A stretch of DNA of 64,000 nucleotides. Origin: Actinomycetota bacterium. GTDB taxonomy: Bacteria; Actinomycetota; Actinomycetes; Mycobacteriales; JACQDL01. Below are positions 60,799-64,000 of this stretch, in pieces (the stretch's first letter is position 1; the number at the start of each line of letters is the position of its first letter). Under the pieces are notes generated by a model. The model was not told the origin of the DNA. It did no database searches and was given only the letters and a program-made list of their open reading frames with translations. The position numbers and the translations under genes were made by a program. The stretch is taken from positions 100,572 to 164,571 of the forward strand of contig JACQDL010000057.1 of the NCBI GenBank assembly GCA_016201065.1. The letters run 5' to 3'.

Positions 60799-63171
60799 TC
60801 AGAACGGCCACCGCCAGTCGCGGATCTCCGGCAGGTCCTCCCCGTAGGTCCGGGTCCACTGATGGTGCTGGATGCGCTTGTCCCGCATGAGCTGCTGGAC
60901 CCGGGCACCCCGGGAGCCGAGGCCGGGGATGCGGTCGAGCACGTCGACGACCAGCTGAAACCGGTCCATGTCGTTGATCACCAACATGTCGAACGGCGTG
61001 GTCGTGGTGCCCTCCTCCTTGTACCCGCGCACGTGCAGGTTGGCGTGGTTGGTACGCCGGTAGGTCAGCCGGTGGATCAGCCAGGGGTAGCCGTGGAAGG
61101 CGAAGATCACCGGCCGGTCGGTGGTGAACAGCGCGTCGAACTCGCTGTCGGTCAGGCCGTGCGGGTGCTCGGTGTCGGGTTGCAACCGCATCAGGTCGAC
61201 CACGTTGACGACCCGGATCTTCAGCTCCGGCAGCTGCTCGCGGAGCAGCGCCGCAGCCGCCAGCACCTCCAGCGTCGGCGCGTCCCCGGCGCAGCCGAGC
61301 ACCGCATCCGGCTCCCCATCGTCCTCGGTACCGGCCCACTGCCAGACGCCAACGCCACGGGTGCAGTGCAGCACCGCCTCCTCGACGCTCAGCCAGTCCG
61401 GTGTCAGGTTCTTGCCGGCCACGATGACGTTGACGTAGTTGCGGCTGCGCAGGCAGTGGTCGGCAACCGACAGCAACGTGTTGGTGTCCGGCGGCAGGTA
61501 GACCCGGACCACCTCGGCCTTCTTGTTCACCACATGGTCGAGGAACCCGGGGTCCTGGTGCGAGAACCCGTTGTGGTCCTGCCGCCATACGTGCGAGGTG
61601 AGCAGGTAGTTCAGGGAGGCGACCGAACGCCGCCAGTCCAGCCGCTGGTGCGTCTTGAGCCACTTCGCGTGCTGGTTGAACATCGAGTCGACGATGTGGA
61701 TGAATGCCTCGTAGCAGGAGAAGAGGCCGTGCCGGCCGGTGAGCAGGTACCCCTCCAGCCAGCCCTGGCACAGATGCTCCGACAGCACCTCCAGCACCCG
61801 GCCGTCGCGGGCCAGGTGCTCATCGACGTCCAGCGTCGGCAGCTGCCACTGCTTGCCGGTGACCTCGTACACCGCGTCGAGCCGGTTGGAGGCGGTCTCG
61901 TCGGGTCCGAACAGCCGGAAGTTGCGCGCCTCGGCGTTGGCCGACATCACCTCCCGCAGCATCGCCCCGAGCACCCGGGTCGGCTCGGAGACGCTCTCGC
62001 CGTGCCCGGTCACCTTGACGCCGTAGTCGCGGAAGTCCGGCAGGATCAGGTCCCGCAGCAGCAGGCCACCGTTGGCGTGCGGGTTGGCACCCATCCGCCG
62101 CGCCCCGTCCGGGACGAGGTCCAGCAGCTCCGGAACCGGCCGGCCGCGGTCGTCGAACAGTTCCTCCGGGCGGTAGCTACGCAGCCACGCCTCCAGCATC
62201 CGCAGGTGGTCGGGGTTCTCCCGGACCGCCGCCAGCGGCACCTGGTGCGCCCGCCAGGTCCCCTCCACCGGCACCCCGTCCACGACGGCCGGGCCGGTCC
62301 AGCCCTTCGGCGAACGCAACACGACCATCGGCCAGCGGGGACGGTCCGCCGACTCCCCGGACCGCGCGCGGCGTTGGATGTCGTGGATGTCGGCCACGAC
62401 CCGGTCCAGCGTGCTCGCCATCTGCTGGTGCATCGACTCCGGCTCGCTTCCCTGCACGCTGTACGGCTGGTAGCCGTAGCCGCGCAGCAGTGACTCCAGC
62501 TCCTCCTGCGGGAGCCGGGCCAGCACCGTCGGGTTGGCGATCTTGTATCCGTTGAGGTGCAGGATCGGCAGGACCGCGCCGTCGTGGATCGGGTCGAGGA
62601 ACTTGTTCGCGTGCCAGCTCGCCGCCAGCGGACCGGTCTCCGCCTCGCCGTCGCCGACGACGCAGGCGACCGTGAGGTCGGGGTTGTCGAACGCCGCCCC
62701 GAAGGCGTGCGCCAGGGAGTACCCCAGCTCACCGCCCTCATGGATCGAACCCGGGATCTCGGGGGCGACGTGGCTGGGCACCCCGCCCGGGAAGGAGAAC
62801 TGCCGGAACAGCTCCCGCATCCCCCGGGCGTCCCGGGCGATGTTCGGGTACGCCTCGCTGTAGCTCCCCTCCAGCCAGGTGTTGGCGAGGATGGCCGGTC
62901 CGCCGTGCCCCGGCCCGATCACGTACATCATGTTCAGGTCCCGAGCCTTGATCACCCGGTTGAGGTGGGCGTAGATGAAGTTCAGGCCGGGCGTGGTGCC
63001 CCAGTGACCGAGCAACCGGGCCTTGAGGTGCTCACGGGCCAGCGGCTCGGTCAGCAGCGGGTTGTCCAGCAGGTAGATCTGCCCCACCGACAGGTAGTTC
63101 GCCGCGCGCCAGTAGGCGTCGGTCAGGTGCAGCTCCTCGGCACCCAGCGGCGTGTCCAGCTGTACGGGCAT
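60799..63171 (-). CDS. xfp: Phosphoketolase
   Basis: [22 protein letters not shown]...[22 protein letters not shown]...[24 protein letters not shown]...[24 protein letters not shown]. Confidence 0.97.
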   Translation of the reverse strand: MPVQLDTPLGAEELHLTDAYWRAANYLSVGQIYLLDNPLLTEPLAREHLKARLLGHWGTTPGLNFIYAHLNRVIKARDLNMMYVIGPGHGGPAILANTWLEGSYSEAYPNIARDARGMRELFRQFSFPGGVPSHVAPEIPGSIHEGGELGYSLAHAFGAAFDNPDLTVACVVGDGEAETGPLAASWHANKFLDPIHDGAVLPILHLNGYKIANPTVLARLPQEELESLLRGYGYQPYSVQGSEPESMHQQMASTLDRVVADIHDIQRRARSGESADRPRWPMVVLRSPKGWTGPAVVDGVPVEGTWRAHQVPLAAVRENPDHLRMLEAWLRSYRPEELFDDRGRPVPELLDLVPDGARRMGANPHANGGLLLRDLILPDFRDYGVKVTGHGESVSEPTRVLGAMLREVMSANAEARNFRLFGPDETASNRLDAVYEVTGKQWQLPTLDVDEHLARDGRVLEVLSEHLCQGWLEGYLLTGRHGLFSCYEAFIHIVDSMFNQHAKWLKTHQRLDWRRSVASLNYLLTSHVWRQDHNGFSHQDPGFLDHVVNKKAEVVRVYLPPDTNTLLSVADHCLRSRNYVNVIVAGKNLTPDWLSVEEAVLHCTRGVGVWQWAGTEDDGEPDAVLGCAGDAPTLEVLAAAALLREQLPELKIRVVNVVDLMRLQPDTEHPHGLTDSEFDALFTTDRPVIFAFHGYPWLIHRLTYRRTNHANLHVRGYKEEGTTTTPFDMLVINDMDRFQLVVDVLDRIPGLGSRGARVQQLMRDKRIQHHQWTRTYGEDLPEIRDWRWPF

Positions 63172-63392
63172 GACGCGCTGTCCCCCAGTCCTGGTCATGG
63201 GTCATCCCTGGCGTCGGATCACGGTGTGCGACCGACCTCGGCCAGCCAGGTTGCACCCCGAACCTATCCCTGACCGACGTGCTGCCCCACCCGACGCACC
63301 GAGCCAGGAGCGAGCATTCGATGCCACACCGCGGTCATCCGAGTCTGGCAGGGTGTGTGACATGACCGACCACCCGCTCGAGCGGCACAGCA

Positions 63393-63902
63393 GTGCCGGC
63401 GCCTGACCCGGGAGATCCGAACACAGTGTCCAAGGGCCGCGAGCCTGCGGGACCGGTACCCGACCAGGGTCGACCCACCCTGCGGGCTGACTGCGAGAGC
63501 TGTTTCGCGCTGTGCTGTGTCGCGCCAGCCTTCCTGGCCTCGGCGGACTTCGCGATCAGCAAGGACGCCGGACACCCCTGTCCCCAGCTCCAACCGGACT
63601 TCCGCTGCACCATCCACCCCCGCCTCAGGCAGCAGGGATTTCCGGGTTGCACCGTCTACGACTGCTTCGGAGCGGGTCAGAAGGTCTCCCAGGTCACCTT
63701 CGGTGGACAGGACTGGCGGAGCGTCCCGCACACCGCGGACCAGATGTTCGACGTATTCCCGATCATGCGACAGCTGCATGAGCTGCTCTGGTACCTGACC
63801 GAGGCGCTGACCCGACCGGCGGCTCACCCGGTTCACGGCGAGCTCCGCAGCACGCTCGACGACATTGAGGCATTCCGCGTAACTGGTGCTCACGGTGTGT
63901 GA
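63393..63902 (+). CDS. Cys-rich YkgJ-like domain protein; resembles the N-terminal part of actinobacterial pentapeptide-repeat proteins, apparently truncated
   Basis: ADCESCFALCCVAPAFLASADFAISKDAGHPCPQLQPDFRCTIHPRLRQQGFPGCTVYDCFGAGQKVSQVTFGG...LHELLWYLTEAL; ends abruptly with no pentapeptides. Confidence 0.65.
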   Translation: MPAPDPGDPNTVSKGREPAGPVPDQGRPTLRADCESCFALCCVAPAFLASADFAISKDAGHPCPQLQPDFRCTIHPRLRQQGFPGCTVYDCFGAGQKVSQVTFGGQDWRSVPHTADQMFDVFPIMRQLHELLWYLTEALTRPAAHPVHGELRSTLDDIEAFRVTGAHGV

Positions 63903-63915
63903 TTGCCGGTGTGGG

Positions 63916-64000
63916 TCAGGTGGTGCGGTGGTGCTCGTGGTGAAGCAGGACCAGGGCTGCGGCGACGATATCGCCGATGCGTTGCGGGCAGCCACGCCAG
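63916..64000 (-). CDS. C-terminal fragment of an unidentified ORF running off the window edge
   Basis: ..WRGCPQRIGDIVAAALVLLHHEHHRTT* on the minus strand, open to the window boundary. Confidence 0.4.
   Translation of the reverse strand, partial: WRGCPQRIGDIVAAALVLLHHEHHRTT

Overview
High-GC actinobacterial chromosomal window with about 60 genes. I see no rRNA, tRNA, CRISPR array or complete IS element. The main blocks are as follows. (1) 0-8.2 kb: a DosR/DevR-DevS-like hypoxia/dormancy island (CBS-BON protein, two Acg-like nitroreductases, DevR, PNPOx-like protein, DevS-like GAF kinase, three USPs). Six 14-bp sites match the DosR-box architecture. (2) A large NAD-glutamate dehydrogenase. (3) 13.3-17.1 kb: an acyl-CoA module (SDR, ACAD, FabG, TetR) with a frameshifted gene remnant coupled to tetR. 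(4) 17.2-24.4 kb: a decayed AbiEii/DUF6036-type toxin-antitoxin remnant beside a leucine/acyl-CoA catabolism operon with a divergent TetR. (5) Moco genes, a crcB-DUF190-crcB fluoride cluster, a DrrAB-like ABC transporter, cspA and an ATP-dependent DNA ligase. (6) 34.7-48.8 kb: a block with the same gene types as the M. tuberculosis acn-ripA-moxR1-fabG1-inhA-hemZ-NfeD-SPFH region. (7) A cytosine deaminase/permease pair, an unlisted Cys-rich 56-aa ORF behind a perfect CsoR-type palindrome, and an xfp-ackA operon. The most interesting leads are the CsoR-like operator with its Cys-rich small ORF, the clustered GGTGAG/CTCACC palindromes upstream of moxR, the inverted repeat over the cytosine deaminase start, and the DosR-box island. 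All assignments come from reading the sequence and recalling protein families. No search was run.
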